From Acidimicrobiaceae bacterium (GTDB taxonomy: Bacteria > Actinomycetota > Acidimicrobiia > Acidimicrobiales > UBA8190), in assembly GCA_003131945.1 (NCBI GenBank), contig PKWD01000253.1:711-13498 (forward strand): a DNA stretch of 12,788 nucleotides, read 5' to 3'. Below are positions 6,418 through 12,788 of this stretch, one piece after another (position 1 is the stretch's first letter; the number at the start of each line of letters is the position of its first letter). The notes beneath the pieces were generated by a model, which was not told where the DNA came from, did not search any database, and saw only the letters and a program-made list of their open reading frames with translations. The position numbers were made by a program, and so were the translations under genes.

Positions 6418-7494
6418 ATGCGCGGATCCACCGAATTCCGCTGGCGGTTGGCCGAGGACGACGGTGGTCAGTCGGCCCTCTTCGCCGACGAGGAGATCGT
6501 CCACCGCCATGTGGGCATCGGCGCCTACCAGGGTCTCGAATTCCTGCACGTCAACGCCAAGCGCATCATCACCACCGTCCCCGAGCAGTCACGGGTTCCC
6601 TTCCGTCACACCATCAACGCCTACCGGGGGTGCAGCCACGCCTGCACCTACTGCTTCGCCCGTCCCACCCACGAGTACCTCGGGCTCGGGATAGGCGAGG
6701 ACTTCGAGCGCACGCTGGTGGTGAAGATCAACGCCGTCGAACGGGTGCGGGCCGAGGTGCGATCGAAGCGTTGGAGCGGCGACATCATCGCCATGGGCAC
6801 CAACACCGATCCCTATCAACGGGCGGAGGGGAAGTACCACCTCACGCGCGGCATCATCGGGGCCCTGGCCGAGGTGGGGAACCCGTTCAGCATCCTCACG
6901 AAGTCGACTCTCATCCTGCGCGACCTCGAGCTCCTGGTGGACGCCGCCCGCGGCGCCGATGTGCGCTGCAATTTCTCGATCGGCACCCTCGATCCCGAGG
7001 TGTGGAAAGCGACCGAACCGGGCACACCGCATCCGCGTCAGCGGATCGAAGCCGTGCGCCGGCTGAACGAGGCCGGCATACCCACCGGCGTCCTCATCGC
7101 CCCCATCATCCCCGGATGGTCGGACTCGCCGGCGCAGCTGCAAGAGGTGATCGCCGCCTGTCTCGACGCCGGTGCCGTGTCGGTGTCTCCCCTCGTCCTG
7201 CACCTGCGACCGGGGGTGAAGGAGCATTTCCTGTCCGATCTGCGCACCAAGCGACCGGAGCTGGCCGACACCCTCACCCGTCGCTACCGCGGTGCCTATC
7301 TGCCGAAGGCCCCCCAGGACGAGATCATCGGGCGTGTGACCCGGACCGTGGCCCGTCTGCGGCCCGCCGGGTCGACCCCGCGCCAATGGCACCCGGCGCC
7401 GGGCGCCGACGACGGCCGGCCGGGGCGGCAAAGAACGATGTCCGACGCCCCGCCCGAGCAACCGCCGCCCGAGCAACTCACTTTCGGATCATGA
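6418..7494 (+). CDS. Rv2578c-family radical SAM protein (SplB-like), SOS-controlled
   Basis: A 358-residue radical S-adenosylmethionine enzyme of the Rv2578c / spore-photoproduct-lyase-like group. The [4Fe-4S]-SAM motif C-x3-C-x2-C is in YRGCSHACTYCFARP with Cys72, Cys76 and Cys79. The SplB-like companion block GTNTDPYQRAEGKYHLTR follows within the TIM-barrel core, then the ILTKSTLILRD and APIIPGWSD strands. The actual substrate is unknown for this family. ATG 6418 is chosen because it gives the family-like N-terminus MRGSTEFRW and sits at the predicted transcription start. The upstream in-frame start at 6367 would put the LexA box inside the coding region. The LexA operator argues for a DNA-damage role. 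The C-terminal 30 residues are Pro/Gln-rich and disordered, ending EQLTFGS. The gene stands alone between the sugar operon and the housekeeping cluster, 34 bp before the phosphatase gene. Confidence 0.9.
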   Translation: MRGSTEFRWRLAEDDGGQSALFADEEIVHRHVGIGAYQGLEFLHVNAKRIITTVPEQSRVPFRHTINAYRGCSHACTYCFARPTHEYLGLGIGEDFERTLVVKINAVERVRAEVRSKRWSGDIIAMGTNTDPYQRAEGKYHLTRGIIGALAEVGNPFSILTKSTLILRDLELLVDAARGADVRCNFSIGTLDPEVWKATEPGTPHPRQRIEAVRRLNEAGIPTGVLIAPIIPGWSDSPAQLQEVIAACLDAGAVSVSPLVLHLRPGVKEHFLSDLRTKRPELADTLTRRYRGAYLPKAPQDEIIGRVTRTVARLRPAGSTPRQWHPAPGADDGRPGRQRTMSDAPPEQPPPEQLTFGS

Positions 7495-7528
7495 CCGTCG
7501 TCGCCCGGCTCTCTGCCAACATGGCCCC

Positions 7529-8296
7529 ATGGGTGACGACCGCACCGGAACGTGGGTGATCGACCTCGACGGCGTCATCTGGCTGGCTCAGCAACCGATC
7601 CCCGGGTCGGCCGACGCCGTGGCCCGGCTGCGCGACGCCGGTCTACGCGTCCTCTTCGCCACCAACAACGCCCTCCCCACTCTGGCCGAGCTGGTGGACC
7701 AGTTGGCCACGGTGGGCGTACCGGCGGCGCCCGAGGACCTGGTGACCTCGGCCCAGGCGGCGGCGTCACTGCTGGAAGAGGGCTCCACCGCCGTGGTCTG
7801 TGCCAGCGGCGGGGTGACCGAGGCCTTGGCCGACAGGGGGGTAACCGTGGTCGGCGAAGGGCCGGCCGACGCCGTGGTGGTCGGGCTCACCCGGGACTTC
7901 ACCTACGACATGCTCGCCACCGCCGTCACCGCCGTACGGGGCGGGGCCCGGCTGGTGGGCACGAACGACGACGCCACCTACCCGGCGCCCGGACGGCTGC
8001 TCCCCGGAGCCGGGGCCTTGCTGGCGGCGGTGGTCACCGCCGCACAGGTCACACCGGTGGTGGCGGGCAAGCCGCACGAACCCATCGTGGCCCTCCTCGG
8101 GAAGCGGGCACCCGATGCCTCGATGGTGGTGGGCGACAGGCCTTCGACCGACGGACTGCTGGCTCGCCGCCTGGGTGTCCCCTTCGCTCTGGTGCGGTCC
8201 GGTGTCACGGCAAAGCAGGACACGGTGACCGAGGTCGAGCCCGCCATCGACGCCCCCGATATCGCCGCCGTCGTCGATCGGTACCTGGCCTCATAG
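7529..8296 (+). CDS. HAD-IIA family hydrolase (NagD/Rv1692-like sugar- or glycerol-phosphate phosphatase)
   Basis: A cytoplasmic phosphatase of the haloacid dehalogenase superfamily, subfamily IIA, 255 residues. Motif I is DLDGV at residues 12-16 (nucleophile Asp12, general acid/base Asp14). Motif II is TNN at 45-47, motif III Lys181 in VAGKPHEP, and motif IV GDRPSTDG with Asp203 and Asp208 binding magnesium. The C2-type cap lies between motifs II and III. In M. tuberculosis the gene in this position, Rv1692, has been reported as a glycerol-3-phosphate phosphatase. Conserved position upstream of tlyA-nadK-recN makes that the leading hypothesis, but cap residues cannot be compared here. ATG 7529 is used; there is no Shine-Dalgarno sequence, and a CAACAT 6 nt upstream might be a -10 for a leaderless message. 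Alternative substrates include p-nitrophenyl-phosphate-type small sugar phosphates. Confidence 0.88.
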   Translation: MGDDRTGTWVIDLDGVIWLAQQPIPGSADAVARLRDAGLRVLFATNNALPTLAELVDQLATVGVPAAPEDLVTSAQAAASLLEEGSTAVVCASGGVTEALADRGVTVVGEGPADAVVVGLTRDFTYDMLATAVTAVRGGARLVGTNDDATYPAPGRLLPGAGALLAAVVTAAQVTPVVAGKPHEPIVALLGKRAPDASMVVGDRPSTDGLLARRLGVPFALVRSGVTAKQDTVTEVEPAIDAPDIAAVVDRYLAS

Positions 8297-8302
8297 GCCC
8301 GA

Positions 8303-8316
8303 CGCGCCGCGGCGCG
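8303..8316. repeat. 14-bp perfect palindrome after the phosphatase gene
   Basis: CGCGCCGCGGCGCG is self-complementary over its whole length and lies 6 nt after the phosphatase stop. As a hairpin it would have only about five pairs and a 4-nt loop, followed by CGCTCTT. It may be a weak terminator or a protein-binding site just upstream of the next promoter. Confidence 0.35.
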
Positions 8317-8321
8317 CGCTC

Positions 8322-8350
8322 TTGAAGCCCGGCGGGGAGCGTCGTAGCGT
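8322..8350 (+). promoter_or_regulatory. Promoter of the phasin/H1-like gene, predicted leaderless
   Basis: TTGAAG (8322-8327) and TAGCGT (8345-8350) have an optimal 17-nt spacer. The -10 ends 7 nt before ATG 8358, so transcription should begin at or next to the start codon. This means TTG 8322, which opens the same reading frame, is the -35 element rather than a start. The same -10 hexamer TAGCGT occurs upstream of pyrG. Confidence 0.6.
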
Positions 8351-8357
8351 GGCCGTC

Positions 8358-8915
8358 ATGCCCCCCAATGACGGTCTCAAGCGATATCTCGAAGCAGGAC
8401 TGGCGCTGACCCAGATCACCCGCGCCCGTGCTGAAGAGCTCGTGCACGAGCTGATCCAGGCCGGCGAGGTGGAGACCACCCGCGCCCAGGACTGGGTCGA
8501 GGACCTGGTGAAGACGAGCCGCGAACGTTCCGACACGTTGCTGTCGACTGTCCGTGGGGAGGTCAAGACCCAACTGGCCGATCTGGGGATCACCAATATG
8601 GACGATCTGGCCCATCGCGTGAGCGAGATGCTGGACAAGGCCGAATCCGCCGCTCGTAAGGCCACCAAACGCGGACCCGGTCGCGGACGCACGACCAACC
8701 GCAGCGCCGCCCGGACCACCACGGCCAAGAAAGCCCCGGCCAAGAAGACGACAGCCAGGAAGACACCGGTCAAGAGCGCGGCGGCCAAGAAGACGACGAC
8801 GGGCACGGGCGCGCGCGCCATCAAAGCCAAGAAGGCGCCGACCAAGAAGACGGCGGCGGCCAAGGCGGGCACCGCGGCCAAGAAGTCCTCGACGGCGGCC
8901 AAGGCGCGCCGCTGA
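8358..8915 (+). CDS. Phasin-like coiled-coil protein with histone-H1-like Lys/Ala-rich tail
   Basis: A 185-residue two-part protein. Residues about 6-98 are helical and charged with heptad-like spacing (LKRYLEAGLALTQITRARA, then LVHELIQAGEV). They end in LADLGITNMDDLAHRVSEML, which resembles the LGI/LGV-(T/S)xxDLxxLxxRVxxL segment of polyhydroxyalkanoate granule-associated phasins. Residues about 100-185 are almost wholly Lys, Ala, Thr, Arg and Pro, with KKAPAKK, KKAPTKK and AAAKK units like the C-terminal domain of histone H1. This architecture matches PhaF of Pseudomonas, where the tail binds DNA and links granules to the nucleoid. Nucleoid binding is therefore plausible, but granule association is only inferred. 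No PHA synthase is in the window. ATG 8358 is supported by the upstream promoter. The TGA overlaps the proposed CTG start of tlyA. Confidence 0.75.
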   Translation: MPPNDGLKRYLEAGLALTQITRARAEELVHELIQAGEVETTRAQDWVEDLVKTSRERSDTLLSTVRGEVKTQLADLGITNMDDLAHRVSEMLDKAESAARKATKRGPGRGRTTNRSAARTTTAKKAPAKKTTARKTPVKSAAAKKTTTGTGARAIKAKKAPTKKTAAAKAGTAAKKSSTAAKARR

Positions 8916-9781
8916 CTCGACACGGCGTTCGCCGCCGGCTCGATCTCGAGCTGGTGCGGCGAGGTCTCGTACCGTCACGAGCCCACGCCCATGACCTCAT
9001 CGCCCGGGGCGCCGTCCTCGTCGCCGGCTCGGTGGCCGACAAGCCGGCGCGTCTGGTGGCCGAGAGCGATGCCATCGTCGTCGTCGGCGATGACCGGCGT
9101 TTCGTGTCGCGCGGCGGCGACAAGCTCGACGCCGCCTTGGAGCGTTTCCCCATTGCCGTCCTCGACCGGCGTTGCCTGGACGCGGGGGCGTCGACCGGTG
9201 GGTTCACCGACTGCCTCCTGCAACGTGGTGCCGCCCATGTGCTGGCCGTCGACGTCGGCTACGGCCAGCTCCATCCGAGCCTGCGCCACGATCCCCGGGT
9301 CGATGTGCGCGAGCGGACGAACATCCGCAACCTGGCCGCCCTCGAGCAGGGCGTCGCTTTCGACCTGATCGTCGCCGACCTGTCGTTCATCTCCCTGACC
9401 ACGGTCGCCCCCGTCCTCGCCGGCCCCCTGGCCGCCGAGGGGGCCGACCTCGTGGTCCTGGTCAAGCCGCAGTTCGAGGTCGGTCACGTCGAAGTGAGCC
9501 GCGGCCGTGGGGTGGTGCGCGACCAGGGTCTGCGCCGAACGGCCCTGGACAAGGTCGCTTCCGCCCTCACCGCGGCCGGAGCGACCATCATGGGTGCCGT
9601 GGCGTCACCCGTCCTCGGCCCGGCCGGGAATGCGGAGTACCTCCTGTGGGCCCGGGTGGGCTCGCCGGGGGCCGTCACCGCGTCGCCCGACGTGGCCGCC
9701 GCCCTCGACGCCGCCGTGGCGGCGTCGCCCGACGCCCCCACTCCGCACGACGCGGTGCCGACCGTGTCGGGGGACCGGTAG
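8912..9781 (+). CDS. tlyA: TlyA-family rRNA 2'-O-methyltransferase (16S/23S)
   Basis: An S-adenosylmethionine-dependent enzyme that in mycobacteria 2'-O-methylates C1409 of 16S and C1920 of 23S rRNA, modifications tied to capreomycin sensitivity. An N-terminal S4 RNA-binding domain is followed by a FtsJ-like methyltransferase domain. Counting from CTG 8912: Lys71 in SRGGDKL, the SAM loop LDAGASTGGFT (89-99), Asp156 in VADLSFISL, Lys185 in LVKPQFEVG and Glu242 in GNAEYLLW. These fit the K-D-K-E tetrad. The family begins with a basic RxRxDxELVRRGLxxSR. Here RRRLDLELVRRGLVPSR is only complete if translation starts upstream of the first conventional codon, GTG 8954. The sole start-like codon there is CTG 8912, overlapping the previous stop as CTGA. 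A conservative annotation would use 8954, losing 14 residues. A 45-residue Ala/Pro/Asp-rich C-terminal extension is unusual. It is coupled with nadK downstream. Confidence 0.9.
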   Translation: MTRHGVRRRLDLELVRRGLVPSRAHAHDLIARGAVLVAGSVADKPARLVAESDAIVVVGDDRRFVSRGGDKLDAALERFPIAVLDRRCLDAGASTGGFTDCLLQRGAAHVLAVDVGYGQLHPSLRHDPRVDVRERTNIRNLAALEQGVAFDLIVADLSFISLTTVAPVLAGPLAAEGADLVVLVKPQFEVGHVEVSRGRGVVRDQGLRRTALDKVASALTAAGATIMGAVASPVLGPAGNAEYLLWARVGSPGAVTASPDVAAALDAAVAASPDAPTPHDAVPTVSGDR

Positions 9782-9785
9782 TCCC

Positions 9786-10631
9786 GTGGTGGCGGTCGCC
9801 TTCGTCGTTCACCCCGAACGTCCCGTCGCCGCCGAGTTGGCCGCACGCGCCGGCGAATGGCTGACGACGAGGGGACACAGCGTGACCCGGGTCGTCGATT
9901 CCATCCGCCACGAGAAGGTGCTCGACGGCGACAGCGTCGATCTCGCCGTGAGCCTCGGTGGTGACGGCACCATGCTCCGCACGGTGGCCATGGCCGCCGG
10001 CCGCGGCATCCCCGTGCTCGGGGTGAACCTGGGACAGCTCGGCTATCTCACCGAGGTCGAACCGCCCGCTCTCGAACGCGCCCTCGACCGCTTCGTCACC
10101 GGTGACTACGAGGTCGAGGAACGCATGACCCTCGAGGTCGAGATCGTACGGGCCGGTCCTCGCCCGTCCTCCGACGCCGGCTCGCCCTACCTGGTGCTCA
10201 ACGAAGCCGTCGTCGAGAAGACAGTGCCGGGCCACACCGTCCGCCTCACTGCCTCGATCGCCGGCCGTCCTTTCGTCACCTACCTGGCCGACGGACTGCT
10301 CGTGTGCACGGCCACCGGTTCGACGGCCTACAACCTGTCGGCCCGGGGTCCCATCCTGAGCCCGTTGCTACGGGCCATCGTGGTGACACCGATCTCGGCC
10401 CACATGCTCTTCGACCGCAGCATCGTGCTCGAACCGCAGCAGTGGTTGCGCCTCGAAGTGGCCGCACCCCGACCGGGAATCCTCGTCGTCGACGGCATGA
10501 GCGTGGCCCAGTTGGAACCCGGTGACGCCGTCGTCTGTCGCCAGGGTCCGGTGAACGCCCGACTGGTGTCGCTCGGCGAGAGCGATTTCCACGCCATCCT
10601 GCGGTCCAGGTTCCACCTGGCCGACCGCTGA
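9786..10631 (+). CDS. nadK: NAD kinase
   Basis: Phosphorylates NAD to NADP using ATP or polyphosphate in the cytoplasm (ppnK in mycobacteria). It is 281 residues from GTG 9786, a normal length. The catalytic GGDGT motif is at residues 58-62 with Asp60. The conserved NE pair is Asn139-Glu140 in LNEAVVEK. The diacylglycerol-kinase-like TATGSTAYNLSARGP (from residue 175) contributes to NAD binding. The glycine-rich PVLGVNLGQLGYL lies between. GTG 9786 is 4 nt after the tlyA stop, with GGGGA 11 nt upstream as a weak ribosome binding site. GTG 9789 is a near-equal alternative. Earlier in-frame sequence overlapping tlyA reads as a low-complexity shadow. Its place between tlyA and recN matches the mycobacterial order, consistent with one transcript. 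Confidence 0.95.
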   Translation: MVAVAFVVHPERPVAAELAARAGEWLTTRGHSVTRVVDSIRHEKVLDGDSVDLAVSLGGDGTMLRTVAMAAGRGIPVLGVNLGQLGYLTEVEPPALERALDRFVTGDYEVEERMTLEVEIVRAGPRPSSDAGSPYLVLNEAVVEKTVPGHTVRLTASIAGRPFVTYLADGLLVCTATGSTAYNLSARGPILSPLLRAIVVTPISAHMLFDRSIVLEPQQWLRLEVAAPRPGILVVDGMSVAQLEPGDAVVCRQGPVNARLVSLGESDFHAILRSRFHLADR

Positions 10632-10655
10632 ACGGCCCAAGGCACAGAACCGACC

Positions 10656-12302
10656 ATGCTCGTCGAACTGCGGGTGCAGGACCTCGGTGTCATCGAGGAG
10701 GTGACCCTCGACCTGGAGACGGGCATGACGGCGTTGACGGGGGAGACCGGCGCCGGCAAGACCCTGCTCGTGGAGGCCCTCGAACTGTTGGTGGGAGGAC
10801 GCGCCGACCCCGTGCTCGTCCGCCCCGGGGCTGACCAGGCCCTGGTGGAGGGACGGTTCATCGTCGACGACGAGGAAGTGATCCTGGCTCGGGCGGTAGC
10901 CGTGAAAGGGCGGTCGAGGGCGTGGATCGACGGACGCATGGCGCCGGTGTCGGCCCTGGCCGAAGCGGGGGCGCGGTTGGTCGACCTGCACGGGCAACAC
11001 GCCCATCAGTCGCTTCTCGATCCGGCCGTGCAGCGCCGGTCCCTCGATCTCTTCTGCGCCATCGACCTGACTCCTCTCACCGACGCCCGGGCCGCCTTGC
11101 GAGGTCTCCAGGCCGAGCTCGACAGCCTGGGAGGAGACGAGCGGGCCCGGGCGCGCGAGATCGACCTGCTCCGCCACCAGCTGTCGGAGATCGACGGCGC
11201 CGGTCTCGACGACCCCGACGAGGACGACGTCCTGGCCGCCGTGGAGGAGCGCCTGGCCGAGGCCGACGCCCATCGGGATGCCGCCGGTACCGCGCTGGCC
11301 GCCCTCGATGCCGACGGCGACGGGCCGGAGAGCGGGTCGGCGCGCCCGGCGGCCGGTGCTCTCGATCTGATCGGTACCGCTCACGGCGCGCTGGCCGGAC
11401 GCGCCCCCCTCGCTCCCCTGGCCGCCCGATTGGCCGCCATCCAGGCCGACGCCGCCGACGTCGCCTCCGATCTCCGTCAGGTGGTCGACACCTGGGAGGC
11501 CGACCCCGAGCGTCTGGCCGAGGTGCGCACCCGTCGGAATCTGCTGCACGAGCTGTCGAGGAAGTACGGCGAGGGCGTGGCCGGCGTGCGCGCCTACGGC
11601 GAGGAGATCCGTGAGCGGGTGCAGGACCTCGAGTCGGTCGAGGAACGGGCCGCCGCGCTGCAGACCGAGATCACCGAGGCCGAGGCCCACCTGGCGTCGG
11701 TGGAGGCCGGCGTCGGCCGCTCGCGCCGGCGTGGTGCACCCGATCTGGCCCGGGCCGTCGAGGAACGCCTGCGCACCCTGGCCATGGCCCGGGCCCGCCT
11801 CGAGGTGACCGTGGGGGAGCAGGACCCCGGAGACGAGGTGGCCTTCCTGCTCGGCGCCAACCCCGGGGAGGCCGTCCTACCGCTGGCCAAGGTGGCCTCG
11901 GGCGGCGAGTTGGCCCGGGCCATGCTGGCGCTGCGCCTGGTGCTGACCGACGCTCCACCCACCATCGTGTTCGACGAGGTCGACGCCGGGATCGGTGGGG
12001 AGGCGGCCCTCGCCGTCGGCCGGGCCCTGGCCGAGGTGGCCACCGGCCACCAGGTTCTCGTCGTCACCCATCTGGCCCAGGTGGCCGCCTACGCCGGCCA
12101 TCAGATCGCCGTGCACAAGGAGGTCACCGGCGAGCGCACCCTGGCCGTGACCGTCGGCCTCGACGCCGAGGCCCGTGTGGTCGAACTGGCCCGCATGCTG
12201 TCGGGCCAACCCGATTCGGCCACCGCCCGCCGCCACGCCGAGGAGCTCCTGGCCCAGGCCGTGCCTGGGCCCGCACCCGCCGCCAAGCGCAAGCGGCGTT
12301 AG
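10656..12302 (+). CDS. recN: DNA repair protein RecN
   Basis: An SMC-like ATPase that acts at double-strand breaks in recombinational repair. It is 548 residues from ATG 10656, within the family range. Walker A GETGAGKT is at residues 29-36. The RecN-specific DLHGQHAHQSLL starts at residue 110. A long charged coiled-coil region runs from about 140 to 370, very rich in Glu, Arg, Ala and Leu. The C-terminal half of the ATPase head carries signature SGGE (415-418) and Walker B TIVFDEVDAGIGG (Asp440, Glu441). The ending is basic (AAKRKRR). A 24-nt gap separates it from nadK, with no Shine-Dalgarno sequence, promoter or LexA box, so it appears to be transcribed with the cluster rather than SOS-induced from its own operator. 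In M. tuberculosis two more genes stand between recN and pyrG; here there are none. Confidence 0.96.
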   Translation: MLVELRVQDLGVIEEVTLDLETGMTALTGETGAGKTLLVEALELLVGGRADPVLVRPGADQALVEGRFIVDDEEVILARAVAVKGRSRAWIDGRMAPVSALAEAGARLVDLHGQHAHQSLLDPAVQRRSLDLFCAIDLTPLTDARAALRGLQAELDSLGGDERARAREIDLLRHQLSEIDGAGLDDPDEDDVLAAVEERLAEADAHRDAAGTALAALDADGDGPESGSARPAAGALDLIGTAHGALAGRAPLAPLAARLAAIQADAADVASDLRQVVDTWEADPERLAEVRTRRNLLHELSRKYGEGVAGVRAYGEEIRERVQDLESVEERAAALQTEITEAEAHLASVEAGVGRSRRRGAPDLARAVEERLRTLAMARARLEVTVGEQDPGDEVAFLLGANPGEAVLPLAKVASGGELARAMLALRLVLTDAPPTIVFDEVDAGIGGEAALAVGRALAEVATGHQVLVVTHLAQVAAYAGHQIAVHKEVTGERTLAVTVGLDAEARVVELARMLSGQPDSATARRHAEELLAQAVPGPAPAAKRKRR

Positions 12303-12335
12303 CGACGCGCGGTGTTCATTTCTGTTCGACGGTGA

Positions 12336-12347
12336 CGCCACGTGGCG
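12336..12347. repeat. 12-bp palindrome CGCCACGTGGCG in the recN-pyrG gap
   Basis: A perfect 12-bp palindrome centred on CACGTG lies 34 nt after the recN stop and about 45 nt upstream of the pyrG -10. It could be an operator for a dimeric regulator. No known consensus is claimed. Confidence 0.35.
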
Positions 12348-12359
12348 GTGATGCGGCCG

Positions 12360-12383
12360 ACGGCGTTCGCCCAATGACGCCGT
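12360..12383 (+). terminator. Weak stem-loop between recN and pyrG
   Basis: ACGGCGT (12360-12366) and ACGCCGT (12377-12383) form a 7-bp stem with a 10-nt loop, followed by TCAACC rather than a T-run. It may mark the recN transcript end. With the neighbouring palindrome it is the main structure in this 122-bp gap. Confidence 0.3.
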
Positions 12384-12392
12384 TCAACCGTC

Positions 12393-12398
12393 TAGCGT
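12393..12398 (+). promoter_or_regulatory. Putative -10 element TAGCGT of pyrG
   Basis: TAGCGT, identical to the -10 of the phasin/H1-like gene, ends 6 nt before a GTG at 12405. Transcription would begin at about 12404-12405, 20 nt before the pyrG start. No good -35 was found at normal spacing. Confidence 0.45.
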
Positions 12399-12400
12399 AG

Positions 12401-12788
<388 letters not shown>

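Noticed and set aside
8322..8357. TTG start 12 codons upstream for the phasin/H1-like gene
   Set aside because: The TTG is part of a TTGAAG -35 with a 17-nt spacer to TAGCGT, and no ribosome binding site precedes it.
8523..8530. GAACGTTC as a second LexA site
   Set aside because: The half-sites abut with no 4-nt spacer and the site is inside the phasin-like coding sequence, so it does not fit the SOS-box geometry.
8700..8912. Lys/Ala codon-rich repeats as a DNA tandem repeat or CRISPR-like array
   Set aside because: The units are irregular in length and sequence and are explained by the protein's H1-like tail; there are no unique spacers.
10632..10655. A separate SOS promoter for recN
   Set aside because: The 24-nt gap after nadK contains only an isolated GAAC with no partner GTTC and no -10 element.

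Overview
The window is GC-rich, densely packed DNA that looks like an actinobacterium. The conserved block HAD phosphatase / tlyA / nadK / recN / pyrG resembles the Mycobacterium tuberculosis order Rv1692-tlyA-ppnK-recN-...-pyrG, as I recall it. There is a Gram-positive-type SOS box, and several -10 hexamers lie so close to start codons that the mRNAs are probably leaderless. Acidimicrobiia is my best guess, but no marker in the window fixes the class. I found no rRNA, tRNA, CRISPR array, insertion sequence or phage gene.

Left part (1-2744): the C-terminal two thirds of a Gfo/Idh/MocA oxidoreductase runs in from the left edge. It converges on a small minus-strand flavodoxin-fold protein, and their two stop codons share one CTAG. 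A 75-90 bp divergent promoter region then leads into a 14-helix DHA2-type MFS exporter.

Sugar-transport operon (2866-6353): a lipoprotein binding protein, a single-domain ATPase and a membrane permease form an ABC importer of the XylFGH (D-xylose or related sugar) type. The first two genes have clear AGGAGG ribosome binding sites. A perfect 13-bp stem-loop sits between the binding-protein and ATPase genes. No sugar kinase, isomerase or local regulator lies beside the operon.

SOS gene (6418-7494): a radical SAM protein of the Rv2578c/spore-photoproduct-lyase-like type. A textbook LexA operator sits immediately upstream of its -10 element, and the transcript is predicted to be leaderless. This is the most informative regulatory signal in the window.

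Housekeeping cluster (7529-12788): a HAD-IIA phosphatase, a phasin-like protein with a histone-H1-like lysine/alanine tail, TlyA rRNA methyltransferase, NAD kinase, RecN and the start of CTP synthase, all on the plus strand. The tlyA reading frame appears to begin at a CTG overlapping the preceding stop codon. pyrG is preceded by a possible seven-codon leader ORF whose stop overlaps its GTG. I saw no clearly novel multi-gene system; the points worth following are regulatory (LexA box, leader ORF, intercistronic hairpin) and the phasin/H1-like protein.
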